Shown: positions 1 to 6,950 of the stretch, piece after piece
Layout of the letters: the number at the start of each line of letters is the position of its first letter
Position numbering within the stretch: the first letter of the stretch is position 1
Assembly: GCA_938029515.1 (NCBI GenBank)
Contig: CALJAQ010000083.1
Span: forward strand, 1 to 15,329
DNA length: 15,329 nucleotides
From: an uncultured Nitrososphaerales archaeon
GTDB taxonomy: Archaea > Thermoproteota > Nitrososphaeria > Nitrososphaerales > JAAOZN01
Direction of reading: 5' to 3'
Program-made: the position numbers and the translations under genes
The notes under the pieces: generated by a model
The model's input: the letters and a program-made list of their open reading frames with translations, nothing else
The model's database searches: none
What the model was told of the DNA's origin: nothing

Positions 1-57
1 TCTAAATGTGCCGAGGGCAGGATTTGAACCTGCGACAGCCCGGTCTTCAGCCGGGTG

Positions 58-76
58 CTAGAGGGGCTTTTAACCT
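58..76 (-). other. tRNA-Phe intron 2 (19 nt, D stem, position 24/25)
   Basis: The intron is AGGTTAAAAGCCCCTCTAG in the RNA sense. The preceding mini-exon GGAG pairs with intron CUCU (one G-U pair), with bulges AG|A at the 5' site and AG|C at the 3' site. A short inner hairpin can form from GG with CC. Joining ...GGAGAG to CACCCGG recreates the 3' D-stem strand GAGC followed by A26. Only a 6-nt exon (77..82) separates it from intron 1. A contiguous outer helix is not obvious: GGGU in intron 1 could pair with ACCC across a 3x3 internal loop, so this is a relaxed motif. Confidence 0.7.
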
Positions 77-82
77 CTCTCC

Positions 83-97
83 TTAACCCACCTTCGT
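83..97 (-). other. tRNA-Phe intron 1 (15 nt, D loop, position 18/19)
   Basis: The intron is ACGAAGGTGGGTTAA in the RNA sense. It fits an archaeal bulge-helix-bulge: exon AGCC (tRNA positions 14-17) pairs with intron GGUU using one G-U pair, with 3-nt bulges UG|A at the 5' site and AA|G at the 3' site. The outer helix is the D stem (CUC with GAG, becoming the full GCUC with GAGC once the second intron is gone). The intron's own hairpin is minimal. The position is non-canonical, since the usual site is 37/38. Confidence 0.75.
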
Positions 98-143
98 CAG
101 GCTGAGCTACCTCGGCGCAACATAAGGTTCTTGGCTTAACCGC

Positions 144-149
144 TATAAG
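144..149 (-). promoter_or_regulatory. TATA box of tRNA-Phe
   Basis: On the minus strand the sequence reads CTTATA at 149 to 144, with a purine-rich stretch upstream. It lies about 26-30 bases before the tRNA 5' end at 116, the usual archaeal spacing. Assigned by motif and distance only. Confidence 0.5.
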
Positions 150-176
150 ACTTTCTGAACCTTCTGAGTAATAAGC

Positions 177-182
177 TTTATA
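177..182 (+). promoter_or_regulatory. TATA box of rpS25e
   Basis: TTTATA lies about 36-41 bases before the TTG start at 218. It predicts a transcript start near 204-206 and a short leader containing GGTG (207-210), a partial match to the anti-Shine-Dalgarno sequence about 7 bases before the start codon. Confidence 0.5.
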
Positions 183-217
183 GGCTTAGTTTAAACACCT
201 AAAATTGGTGTAGAAGG

Positions 218-541
218 TTGGGTGGAGCGAAGAAGAAGCCTTTGGCTGGTGTTGAAAAAGCGCAGCAAAGGGAGAGCGCAGAGCAGCAGCCGAAACGCAG
301 AGAAGTTAAACGAGACCAGCAGAGCAAGCAAACAGCTGCAACATATTTGAAGATGAGTGACGAACAGATCCTGAACACTCTAGCACCCTTAAAAGCCATA
401 ACAGTCTACGCAGCTGCGAGAACACTCGGTGTGAAGGCGTCTGTAGCTTTAGCTACGTTAAGAAGTTTACATCAGAAGGGTCTTTTAAGGAAGGAGGGGG
501 GATTCAGTGGACATCCTATCTACACAGTTAACACAAAGTAG
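218..541 (+). CDS. rps25e: 30S ribosomal protein S25e
   Basis: This 107-residue protein of the small ribosomal subunit belongs to the S25e family, shared by eukaryotes and TACK archaea. The N-terminus MGGAKKKP is the family hallmark. Residues 1-48 are a basic, Gln/Lys/Arg-rich tail expected to lie on rRNA. Residues from about 50 to the end form the winged-helix core, with a recognisable run LRSLHQKGLLRKEGG and a terminal strand HPIYTV. The start is TTG at 218; it begins exactly at the conserved MGGAKKK and no ATG offers a better N-terminus. The gene is transcribed divergently from tRNA-Phe with its own TATA box. Length is normal. Nothing about it is odd apart from the start codon. Confidence 0.95.
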   Translation: MGGAKKKPLAGVEKAQQRESAEQQPKRREVKRDQQSKQTAATYLKMSDEQILNTLAPLKAITVYAAARTLGVKASVALATLRSLHQKGLLRKEGGFSGHPIYTVNTK

Positions 542-993
542 CTAGATCAGTTGCGGAGTGTCAGCAAGTTTATTGCCGTGCAGAAGTTGAGATAAAGTGT
601 CTAGCTGAGCACAGCGCTTCAGATACTCATTGCCATCTGATTTATGGCGTTTCCAACTTTTTGGTAAGAAAGCCTCTTTCTGGATTCAGCGAAGCTTATG
701 ACTAGACCGTTCTTCTAAGGTGTTTAGTGTGAGTAGACTGTGTCTGGACTGAGATCTGTCGTAGATGGTGATACGTCTTAGCCTGAAAAAGGGTTTCTTT
801 CCTATGAGCCCTGGTATTATGGAGTCTGAGAATCTTCTTATACACCGGTATCTTATTTCCCTACCTATGTTAGACTTTAGGTTTTGCATCATGCTTGTGT
901 AACTGTGCATCTTTTTACTGTTTTAACCATTTAACTATCTACGATATATTGAAAAATAGTGTATTAACTTTACTAAAATATCTGAATATCAGA
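542..993. other. Intergenic region with no supported gene
   Basis: This stretch between rpS25e and the RadB-like gene holds only short or unconvincing open frames: a 45-codon plus-strand frame at 765..902, and a minus-strand frame that is open from 910 down to about 542 apart from one TGA near 686. Neither resembles a family I recognise and both are rich in Ser/Arg/Leu as noncoding DNA often is. A 13-base match to the RadB-like gene occurs at 550-562. It may hold an unrecognised RNA or gene remains; nothing is strong enough to name. Confidence 0.5.
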
Positions 994-1677
994 ATGCGGT
1001 ACTATTATAAGCCGCTTAAGGGTAAGTGTAGTGGTGTGCTGAAAACTGGGTTTAGTGTACTTGATATCCATTCCGCTGGACCGGTGTATGAGAGGTTAAA
1101 CCTTCTATTAGCTGATGGAGCCTTCAGTAAAACATACTTCATATCTAAGGTTGTAAGGGCTATGCTTGAAAGCGGCTGGCTTATTCAATATATAGATTTA
1201 GATACATTCTTTACAGTCTACACGCGCATAAACTTATTCAACTTGCCTTCCTCTGAAAACCTATGTGTTTTCAATCCGGATGCTGAAACATTAGACCAAG
1301 ATATATCTTTAGTCTGTTCAACCTCCTCCAAGGAGCCTCAGCTAATAGTCTTGGATTCTATACCTGCATTCTACCATATTCTTGCTGGTAGAAGCAAGCC
1401 TTCGGAGGTAAACTGGCGGGTTGGTCTGTATATAGCGATCTTGCTGCAGCATGTAAGAGCTAATAGAGGAGCTGTTTTAGCGGCAAGCCTACTAAGAGCA
1501 AAGAGGAGCGGTGGAGATGTGTGGGTGCCTTCTTACCCTGGGGGTGCGCTTACGAAGACTAGGAGCTCAGTAATATATGAGTTGCGGAGTGTTGGTGAAC
1601 AAATTGAAGTTAAGGTAGTTAAACATGAGAGGAGGGGTGTTGAAGGGAGGAAATGGTCTTTACCTATCACTTTTTAA
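994..1677 (+). CDS. RadB/KaiC-like RecA-fold protein with degenerate Walker A
   Basis: The 227-residue product has the layout of an archaeal RadB or single-domain KaiC-like protein. It begins with a TGxxxLD-type stretch (KTGFSVLD, 17-24). A P-loop position follows at 40-47 reading ADGAFSKT, where the Lys-Thr remains but the Gly before it is Ser and the usual GxxxxG frame is lost. Then come a strand with IDLD (68-71), a good Walker B strand LIVLDS (117-122), and a PGG element (182-184) seen near the end of RecA-fold cores. Nucleotide binding is therefore doubtful, and it may be a regulatory or structural paralogue of RadA/RadB; that role is inference. The frame is open from 895, but residues before the ATG at 994 look noncoding, and an A/T-rich TATA-like element (943-950) precedes it. 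No Shine-Dalgarno is evident. The last 11 bases overlap the convergent aminotransferase gene. Confidence 0.65.
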   Translation: MRYYYKPLKGKCSGVLKTGFSVLDIHSAGPVYERLNLLLADGAFSKTYFISKVVRAMLESGWLIQYIDLDTFFTVYTRINLFNLPSSENLCVFNPDAETLDQDISLVCSTSSKEPQLIVLDSIPAFYHILAGRSKPSEVNWRVGLYIAILLQHVRANRGAVLAASLLRAKRSGGDVWVPSYPGGALTKTRSSVIYELRSVGEQIEVKVVKHERRGVEGRKWSLPITF

Positions 1678-2890
1678 CCTGTTTTGCTAACTTGGCTGCT
1701 GCGTCAGCCACTCTATCAGCAGCCTCTATTGTGCTTTCAGTTAACCCGAGGGTGAACCTAAAGTATCCTTCAGCGTGGTAGGAGTTTCCTGGAGCAACGG
1801 CGACTTTCCCCTCCTTAAGTATGTGTTTAGCGAACTCCATAGATGATATTCCGAGTTTTTCTATGCTGGTTAAGACCAAGTTTGTGCCCTCTGGCTTTAC
1901 GCAGAATAAGCCTGGAACTTCGTTAAACCTTTTGACCACATAGTCTCTATTTTTCTGCAGCTTTGAAACTGTTTGTTTCAGGTGTCTTTTCTCCCATTCT
2001 TCTTCTAGGGCTGCTGCTGCGCCGTATTGTATGAAGTTTGGCACACCCATTGAACTGTAAGTTAATGGTAGAACCATCCGTTTGATTATTTCCCTGTTTG
2101 CTATGGCGTAGCCGAGTCTGAAGTTCAGCATAAAGTATAGTTTAGAGAAGCTGTGTATGGAGATGACTCTGTCTCTGACCTCCTTGAAGGTTAATAGAGA
2201 AATGTGTTTTCTGCCGTCGAATGTGAAACCGTCATAGACTTCGTCGTGCATAATCAGAAGGTCGTGGTCTTTAGCCAAGCTGGCTATGCCTTTTAGCTCA
2301 TCGTCAGTCAAGACTCTACCAGTTGGGTTGTTAGGTGAGCAGATTATTACCATCTTAGTCTTCGAAGTCACCTTCTCCTCGAATTTTTCAACACCGTGTT
2401 TAAAACCGTCTTCATAGGATAATGGTATAAAGACGCTTTTACCTGAAGCGAGCTCGACTGGTATGTCAAAGAAGAAGTTAGGTGTCGCCATAATCACTTC
2501 ATCACCTGGGTTTAAGAGGGTTTGCATCGCAAAGTAGATTGCTTGCATGCTCCCTGCCGTAACCAGAACCTCTGATTCAGGGTCAACTTCGACTCCTGTG
2601 AACCATTTAGCCCTTTTGGCTATGGCTTCTCTTAGCTTACTTTCGCCGAGAAAGGGTGCAACTGCTCCCCCAGCTCTACTCTTTAGAGCCTTCTGCTGCT
2701 CATCCATGAGGTGCTTTGGCGGTTTTGTCGATGACACGCTTTCAGCATGCAGAAGTATTTTTTCACCTTTTGCCAGTAAGGCTGCTGCCATCTCCATGAT
2801 GACTTCTGTGCCGAAGGGTTCTCCAGTCTCCTTAACGGTTTGTGTTCGCTTCCACAACTCATGGACTCTTGAGGCGAAATAGTGGTGCAT
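1667..2890 (-). CDS. Class I/II (aspartate-type) PLP aminotransferase
   Basis: This 407-residue cytosolic enzyme of fold type I transfers an amino group between an amino acid and a 2-oxoacid. Visible landmarks are AGSMQAIYFAMQTLLNPGDEV (from 112) for cofactor phosphate binding, SPNNPTG (185-191) with the Asn that holds PLP, HDEVYD (215-220) with the Asp facing the pyridine nitrogen and the Tyr, SFSK (247-250) whose Lys250 should form the Schiff base, FRLGY (257-261), and a late FRFTLGL whose Arg (about 378) should bind the substrate carboxylate. Length is typical. Substrate cannot be read from sequence; aromatic or branched-chain amino acids would suit the nearby Liv and Ior genes, though those are 4 kb away. 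An AGAGG lies 7 bases before the ATG, and a TATA-like GATAAATAG sits 22-30 bases upstream. It diverges from grpE. Confidence 0.92.
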   Translation of the reverse strand: MHHYFASRVHELWKRTQTVKETGEPFGTEVIMEMAAALLAKGEKILLHAESVSSTKPPKHLMDEQQKALKSRAGGAVAPFLGESKLREAIAKRAKWFTGVEVDPESEVLVTAGSMQAIYFAMQTLLNPGDEVIMATPNFFFDIPVELASGKSVFIPLSYEDGFKHGVEKFEEKVTSKTKMVIICSPNNPTGRVLTDDELKGIASLAKDHDLLIMHDEVYDGFTFDGRKHISLLTFKEVRDRVISIHSFSKLYFMLNFRLGYAIANREIIKRMVLPLTYSSMGVPNFIQYGAAAALEEEWEKRHLKQTVSKLQKNRDYVVKRFNEVPGLFCVKPEGTNLVLTSIEKLGISSMEFAKHILKEGKVAVAPGNSYHAEGYFRFTLGLTESTIEAADRVADAAAKLAKQVKK

Positions 2891-2957
2891 AATTAAGCCT
2901 CTTACTTCGTACTATTTATCATTTTTAGATTCAAAGCGTGAAATTTAGTTAGAAAGA

Positions 2958-2963
2958 TTTATA
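2958..2963 (+). promoter_or_regulatory. TATA box of the grpE-dnaK-dnaJ operon
   Basis: TTTATA is preceded by the purine run AGAAAGA, which suits a TFB-recognition element. It predicts a start near 2985 and a leader of about 20 bases before grpE. The leader contains GGGGGTG, a Shine-Dalgarno-like stretch, at 2996-3002. No inverted repeat for a heat-shock repressor stands out in 2891-3008. Confidence 0.55.
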
Positions 2964-3008
2964 CAAAAAGAAGGTGCTGATGGGCCGTAGGAAAGGGGGT
3001 GTGAGGTA

Positions 3009-3551
3009 ATGAGCGAAAGTGAGGCAGCTCAGCAGAATGTCGAAGAAGAGGCTCTAAGAGCCAGGACGCTCCTTCTTGAAGAGAAGGTTAAGGAATGTGA
3101 GAAGAGGGCGGAAACCTACATTACTCAACTCAAATACCTTCAAGCCGATTTTGAAAATTATCGTAAAAGGTTTGAGAGCGAAGTGAATCGTAGAATAGCT
3201 ATTATGAAAGAAAGAATAATGCTTGACCTCATACCCATTAAGGAGGATTTAGAGCGAGCTATAGCGGCTGAGAGCGGTGGGAATTCCCCCCTATTAGAGG
3301 GGGTTAGAATGGTTGCTGAGAACCTTAACGCTGTGCTCGCGAAAGAGGGTTTAGAGGAGATAGACGCGGTAGGCGCCAAATTCGACCCAAATCTACACGA
3401 GGCTTATGCTTACGTAAGTAAAGAAGACTGCGAAGACGGAGTTATAACTTCGGTGATAAGAAAAGGTTATAAACTGGACGGTAAAGTTATAAGAGCAAGC
3501 CTAGTAGAGGTCAATAAAAGGCAGATAGAGACGCAGAATTATAATAAGTAG
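3009..3551 (+). CDS. grpE: GrpE, nucleotide exchange factor for DnaK
   Basis: The 180-residue protein is the dimeric co-chaperone that releases ADP from DnaK. Residues about 12-65 form the charged N-terminal coiled coil ([20 protein letters not shown] and onwards), followed by [11 protein letters not shown], a stretch conserved in GrpE. The middle helices include [13 protein letters not shown]. The C-terminal beta domain carries the signature [15 protein letters not shown] and ends in [16 protein letters not shown], as in bacterial GrpE. Length is close to family norm. It is the first gene of the operon, 14 bases before the dnaK ATG. Such genes in archaea are thought to have been acquired from bacteria; nothing in the base composition shows how recently. 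Confidence 0.95.
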   Translation: MSESEAAQQNVEEEALRARTLLLEEKVKECEKRAETYITQLKYLQADFENYRKRFESEVNRRIAIMKERIMLDLIPIKEDLERAIAAESGGNSPLLEGVRMVAENLNAVLAKEGLEEIDAVGAKFDPNLHEAYAYVSKEDCEDGVITSVIRKGYKLDGKVIRASLVEVNKRQIETQNYNK

Positions 3552-3565
3552 GGGAGGTGGTTGTT

Positions 3566-5401
3566 ATGGCGAAGATAATCGGGATAGACTTAGGTACCAG
3601 CAACTCAGCAGCAGCGGTGCTTATTGGTGGTAGAGCGACTATCATACCCAGCGCAGAGGGGACTACGCTAGGTGGTAAAGCCTTCCCTTCAGTAGTAGCT
3701 TTCACCAGAGATGGGCAGCTACTAGTAGGTGAACCTGCGCGTAGACAGGCTATAACTAACCCTGAAGGGACGGTTTTCGCTATAAAGAGGAAGATGGGTA
3801 CAGACTACAAGGTGAAGATATTTGGTAAAGAATACACCCCCCAGCAGATCTCTGCGTTCATACTCCAGAAGATAAAACGCGATGCGGAAGCCTTCTTAGG
3901 TGAGAAAGTTGAGAAGGCTGTCATAACCGTTCCAGCCTACTTCAACGATAACCAGAGGCAGGCTACTAAGGATGCTGGCGAAATCGCGGGACTTGAAGTC
4001 GTAAGGATCATAAATGAGCCCACAGCAGCGGCATTGGCCTATGGGTTAGATAAGGCTGGCAAGGAGCTGAAGATTATGGTCTTTGACTTTGGCGGAGGCA
4101 CACTTGATGTAACCATCATGGAGTTTGGCGGCGGTGTCTTTGAGGTGAAGTCAACCAGTGGGGATACACAGCTAGGCGGTACAGATATGGATAACGTGCT
4201 CACACAATACCTCATAGGTCAGTTTAGAAGTGAGACTGGTATAGACATCTCTAATGATCGGATGGCTGTTCAGAGGGTAAGGGAAGCCGCTGAAAAGGCT
4301 AAGATCGAGCTTTCAACACTACTCACCACTGAGGTGAATATACCATTCCTAGCTAGCGACGCAACTGGGCCTAAGCATCTAACAACAACGCTCACAAGGG
4401 CTAAACTCGAGGAGCTGGTTAGACCTATTGTGGAGAAGTGTAGAGGGCCGATGATGCAGGCACTAGCTGATGCGAAACTTAGACCTGAGGATATAGATAA
4501 GATAATTCTGGTAGGCGGCCCTACTAGGATGCCTATCGTAAGAGAGTTTGTGAAGCAGGCTATGGGGAGGGAGCCGGAGCGCGGCATAGATCCTATGGAG
4601 TGTGTAGCTATGGGCGCAGCTATACAAGGAGGGATAATAGCTGGTGAAATAACCGATATCGTCCTCTTAGATGTTACACCGCTTTCTCTAGGTGTTGAGA
4701 CGCTTGGCGGCATATTCACAAAGATCATAGAGCGAAACACAACCATACCTACGAGGCGTAGCCAGGTCTTCACGACAGCAGCAGACTTTCAGACTACTGT
4801 GACAATCCATGTACTCCAAGGCGAGAGACCTATGGCTGCAGACAACATCTCACTAGGCATGTTCCACCTTACTGGCATACCACCTGCTCCAAGAGGGATA
4901 CCTCAGATAGAGGTCACCTTCGATATAGACGCGAATGGTATCTTGAATGTGTCAGCAAAGGATCTAGCCACTGGTAAGGAGCAGAAGGTCACCATCACCG
5001 CAGCTACAAAACTTTCAAAGGAAGAAAAGGAGCGGCTTATAAAGGAGGCTGAGAGGTTTGCGGAGGAAGATAGGAAGAAGAGAGAGTTGGCTGAGGCTCA
5101 AAACGCTGCTGACTCCATGCTATACACCGCTGAAAAGACTAAAGCAGAATTGGCATCTAAGCTTACTCAAGAGCAGATATCTAAAATAGACCAAGCGGTC
5201 AAAGAACTTAAAGACGCTCTGCAAAGCAAAGATATACAGAAGATCAAGAGTAAAACCGATGACCTTGGGAAGGTTCTGCAGGAGATAGGCGCCTACGTCT
5301 ACCAGCAGACAGCCCAGCAGCAGGCCGCCAAACCCTCAACCGAAGGAGATAAGAAGGTGGTCGACGCAGATTATAAGGTAGTCGACGAAGAGAAACGTTG
5401 A
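3566..5401 (+). CDS. dnaK: DnaK, Hsp70 molecular chaperone
   Basis: The 611-residue ATP-dependent chaperone binds exposed hydrophobic peptides in the cytosol. It has the N-terminal GIDLGTSNS phosphate loop (5-13), the [12 protein letters not shown] segment, the second phosphate motif [11 protein letters not shown], the adenosine motif [10 protein letters not shown], the linker [12 protein letters not shown], and then a beta-sandwich substrate domain and helical lid. Between [14 protein letters not shown] and YTPQQISAF it lacks the roughly 24-residue insert of the E. coli protein, as do Gram-positive and archaeal DnaK. The tail is Gln/Lys-rich and ends in VVDEEKR. The frame is open from 3557, but the ATG at 3566 follows a strong GGGGAGGTGG (3551-3560) and begins at the conserved [10 protein letters not shown]. 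It is the middle gene of grpE-dnaK-dnaJ. Confidence 0.97.
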   Translation: MAKIIGIDLGTSNSAAAVLIGGRATIIPSAEGTTLGGKAFPSVVAFTRDGQLLVGEPARRQAITNPEGTVFAIKRKMGTDYKVKIFGKEYTPQQISAFILQKIKRDAEAFLGEKVEKAVITVPAYFNDNQRQATKDAGEIAGLEVVRIINEPTAAALAYGLDKAGKELKIMVFDFGGGTLDVTIMEFGGGVFEVKSTSGDTQLGGTDMDNVLTQYLIGQFRSETGIDISNDRMAVQRVREAAEKAKIELSTLLTTEVNIPFLASDATGPKHLTTTLTRAKLEELVRPIVEKCRGPMMQALADAKLRPEDIDKIILVGGPTRMPIVREFVKQAMGREPERGIDPMECVAMGAAIQGGIIAGEITDIVLLDVTPLSLGVETLGGIFTKIIERNTTIPTRRSQVFTTAADFQTTVTIHVLQGERPMAADNISLGMFHLTGIPPAPRGIPQIEVTFDIDANGILNVSAKDLATGKEQKVTITAATKLSKEEKERLIKEAERFAEEDRKKRELAEAQNAADSMLYTAEKTKAELASKLTQEQISKIDQAVKELKDALQSKDIQKIKSKTDDLGKVLQEIGAYVYQQTAQQQAAKPSTEGDKKVVDADYKVVDEEKR

Positions 5402-5407
5402 GCTTAA

Positions 5408-6496
5408 TTGAGCGGTAAAAAAGACTACTACGAGATACTTGGAGTACCTAGAAATGCGACAAAGGAGGAGATAAAGGCAGCGTATCGAAGGCTCGCTTTA
5501 CAGTATCACCCTGATAGAAACAAGTCACCCGACGCTGAAGAGAAGTTTAAGGAGATCTCTGAAGCTTACGCTGTGCTTTCTGACGATGAAAAACGGGCGC
5601 AATATGATCAATTTGGGCATATGGGTATAGGTAGCAGATACACCGCTGAAGACATCTTCAGAAACGTAGATTTCGAAAGCATATTTAGAGACCTGGGTTT
5701 CGGCTTCGGATTTGACGACCTATTCTCTAGATTCTTTGGTGGACGGCGCACATATGAAGAAGAAAGGGGAAAAGACATCTCCATACCTTTAACGATAACA
5801 CTAGAAGAAGCGGCTTTCGGAGCAAGTAAAGAGGTTCAAGTTCCTAGGACAGAGCGGTGTAGTTCTTGTAATGGAAGTGGAGCGAAGCGTGGAACCTCGC
5901 CAACAATATGCCCACAGTGCCAAGGTAGGGGGCAGGTGCAGTACATACGCACAATGGGATTTACACAAATCATTACAACAACTACTTGCAGCGCTTGCGG
6001 TGGGCGTGGCTCTATCATTCAGCACCCTTGCCCAGCGTGTAAAGGAAGTGGTCTAGTTGAAGTATTCAGAAGAGTGAGGGTGGATGTGCCTCCAGGTGTT
6101 GACGAAGGCTTCAGCCTCAGGCTTAGAGGCGAAGGTGATATCCACCCTCACACTAAGAAGGCAGGAGACCTCTACTTAACTATCCACATAGCCCCACATA
6201 AATATTTCAAGAGAGATGGTGATGATTTAATCTTCGAGGCTCAAATAAGCTTCCCACAAGCGGCTCTAGGCAGCGAAATAGCTATACCAACTCTAAATGG
6301 GCACACGTGGCTTAAGATACCTCCAGGCACGCAAAGCGGCACCGTCATAAGACTAAAAGGTAAGGGTATGCCTAAGGTTAGGAACAGATTCAGCCGAGGT
6401 GACCTCCTAGTTAAGGTTAATGTGAAGGTCCCAACTAAGCTTACTGAGAGGCAGAAGACCCTTCTAAAAGAGTTTGAGAAGGAACTTGGTGGTTAG
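5408..6496 (+). CDS. dnaJ: DnaJ, Hsp40 co-chaperone (type I)
   Basis: The 362-residue protein stimulates DnaK ATPase and delivers substrates. Its J domain (1-70) holds HPD at 34-36. A Phe/Gly-rich linker follows (about 75-120: [20 protein letters not shown]). The zinc domain (151-215) has four repeats: [24 protein letters not shown] and CPACKGSG, which hold two zinc ions. C-terminal substrate domains run to the end. All type I elements are present. The start is a TTG only 6 bases after the dnaK stop, with a weak upstream match to a ribosome site, so translation may be coupled to dnaK. This is the last gene of the operon; the next 450 bases are poorly coding. Confidence 0.96.
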   Translation: MSGKKDYYEILGVPRNATKEEIKAAYRRLALQYHPDRNKSPDAEEKFKEISEAYAVLSDDEKRAQYDQFGHMGIGSRYTAEDIFRNVDFESIFRDLGFGFGFDDLFSRFFGGRRTYEEERGKDISIPLTITLEEAAFGASKEVQVPRTERCSSCNGSGAKRGTSPTICPQCQGRGQVQYIRTMGFTQIITTTTCSACGGRGSIIQHPCPACKGSGLVEVFRRVRVDVPPGVDEGFSLRLRGEGDIHPHTKKAGDLYLTIHIAPHKYFKRDGDDLIFEAQISFPQAALGSEIAIPTLNGHTWLKIPPGTQSGTVIRLKGKGMPKVRNRFSRGDLLVKVNVKVPTKLTERQKTLLKEFEKELGG

Positions 6497-6548
6497 CGGT
6501 TAAGTTTATTTGCCTCTTCAACGTAACATTTTATGCTGTGATAGGCAG

Positions 6549-6689
6549 ATGGCTAGCCAATACTTCACTTCAAGAAGGATAAGTCAGATTCTTAAGATCA
6601 GTAGACAGAGTTGTATAAGATGCTTCTTCTGCTACACACATTGCCCTAGAAATAGGTTCAAGCATAAGCTTCTAAATCTGAGCCGTTAA
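6549..6689 (+). CDS. 46-residue microprotein with a CxxCxxCxxxCP iron-sulfur motif
   Basis: An ATG at 6549 opens a 46-codon frame ending TAA. The middle reads SCIRCFFCYTHCPRNRF, giving C-x2-C-x2-C-x3-C-P, the motif that binds a [4Fe-4S] cluster in ferredoxin domains; Cys are at residues 22, 25, 28 and 32. A basic N-terminal stretch (TSRRISQILKISRQ) and basic tail flank it. No second Cys motif exists, so it is half of a bacterial-type two-cluster ferredoxin. A TATA-like TTTATG (6530-6535) lies upstream, with only a weak AGG near the start. It could be a genuine small cluster carrier or the surviving C-terminus of a longer iron-sulfur protein; CIRCFFC is reminiscent of the Cys-rich end of DUF362-type proteins, a resemblance from memory. 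Confidence 0.4.
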   Translation: MASQYFTSRRISQILKISRQSCIRCFFCYTHCPRNRFKHKLLNLSR

Positions 6690-6744
6690 CTCAAATTCGA
6701 GCGGCGGTTTGTTGCATTCTTTAATATGGTAGGGCTGCTAAGGC

Positions 6745-6940
6745 TTAGAAGCCTCTTTTGCCAAAGGTAGTTTTAAGTGGATTTCCTGCTGAAAGTTCTA
6801 TGTAGTCGCTCTTTTTGCTTTCTTGCTTAGACTGTTCCTCTTTTGCTTCCTCTACACTTGCTCCTGTTATCTTTGCTAACTCTTCGGCAAAGCTTACCTA
6901 CTTCTACATAGTAATCCTTATCTGGGTGTTCAATAAACTG
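6745..6940 (-). pseudogene. Frameshifted, start-less remnant of a small unidentified gene
   Basis: Read on the minus strand, a frame beginning just after a TAG at 6943 encodes QFIEHPDKDYYVEV. A one-base shift near 6898 leads into VSFAEELAKITGASVEEA, continuing in the same frame to ELSAGNPLKTTFGKRGF and a TAA at 6745. The amino acid composition (Glu/Lys/Ala helices, then a Lys/Ser linker, then a short tail) is protein-like, unlike the other frames here. Neither segment has an ATG, GTG or TTG in frame, so the gene looks truncated as well as shifted. The upstream edge lies 10 bases from the livG start, which may have replaced its N-terminus. I do not recognise the family. A sequencing error could explain the shift but not the missing start. 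Confidence 0.5.
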
Positions 6941-6950
6941 CTAAACTACA

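Larger units (their letters stand above)
9..116 (-). tRNA. tRNA-Phe (GAA) with two D-arm introns
   Basis: Read on the minus strand, the gene has acceptor strands GCCGAGG and CCTCGGC with discriminator A, a T arm GCAGG-TTCAAAT-CCTGC, and an anticodon arm CCCGG-CTGAAGA-CCGGG. The uninterrupted 7-nt loop puts GAA in the anticodon position, so the tRNA reads Phe. The D arm is 34 nt too long. Removing 83..97 and 58..76 leaves GCTC-AGCCTGGGA-GAGC, a normal D arm with the invariant GG and a 74-nt mature tRNA. This D arm also resembles my recollection of crenarchaeal tRNA-Phe. CCA is not encoded. The gene diverges from rpS25e. Identity is certain from stems and loop; the exact splice sites are inferred from bulge-helix-bulge fits and the restored D stem. 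Confidence 0.95.

Noticed and set aside
58..97. A single 34-40 nt intron in tRNA-Phe instead of two
   Set aside because: No single excision restores both the GG of the D loop and the GAGC strand; the 6-nt GGAGAG in the middle must be retained.
729..787. C/D-box sRNA-like pattern (GTGAGTA, CTGA, TGATA, CTGA)
   Set aside because: The box C candidates deviate from RTGATGA at key bases, so a k-turn is unlikely. Kept only as a note.
686..910. A 74-codon minus-strand frame in the first large gap
   Set aside because: The composition is Arg/Ser-rich with no domain and the frame hits a TGA before continuing. It is not convincing as a gene without homologues.
895..993. N-terminal extension of the RadB-like protein to 895
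   Set aside because: The extra 33 residues are Cys/Leu/Asn-rich and unlike the family, and the ATG at 994 gives a normal N-terminus and length.
4270..4773. A 167-codon open frame antisense to dnaK
   Set aside because: Long antisense frames are a known by-product of dnaK codon patterns. There is no ribosome site, no recognisable motif and no conservation argument, and the sense strand is clearly dnaK.
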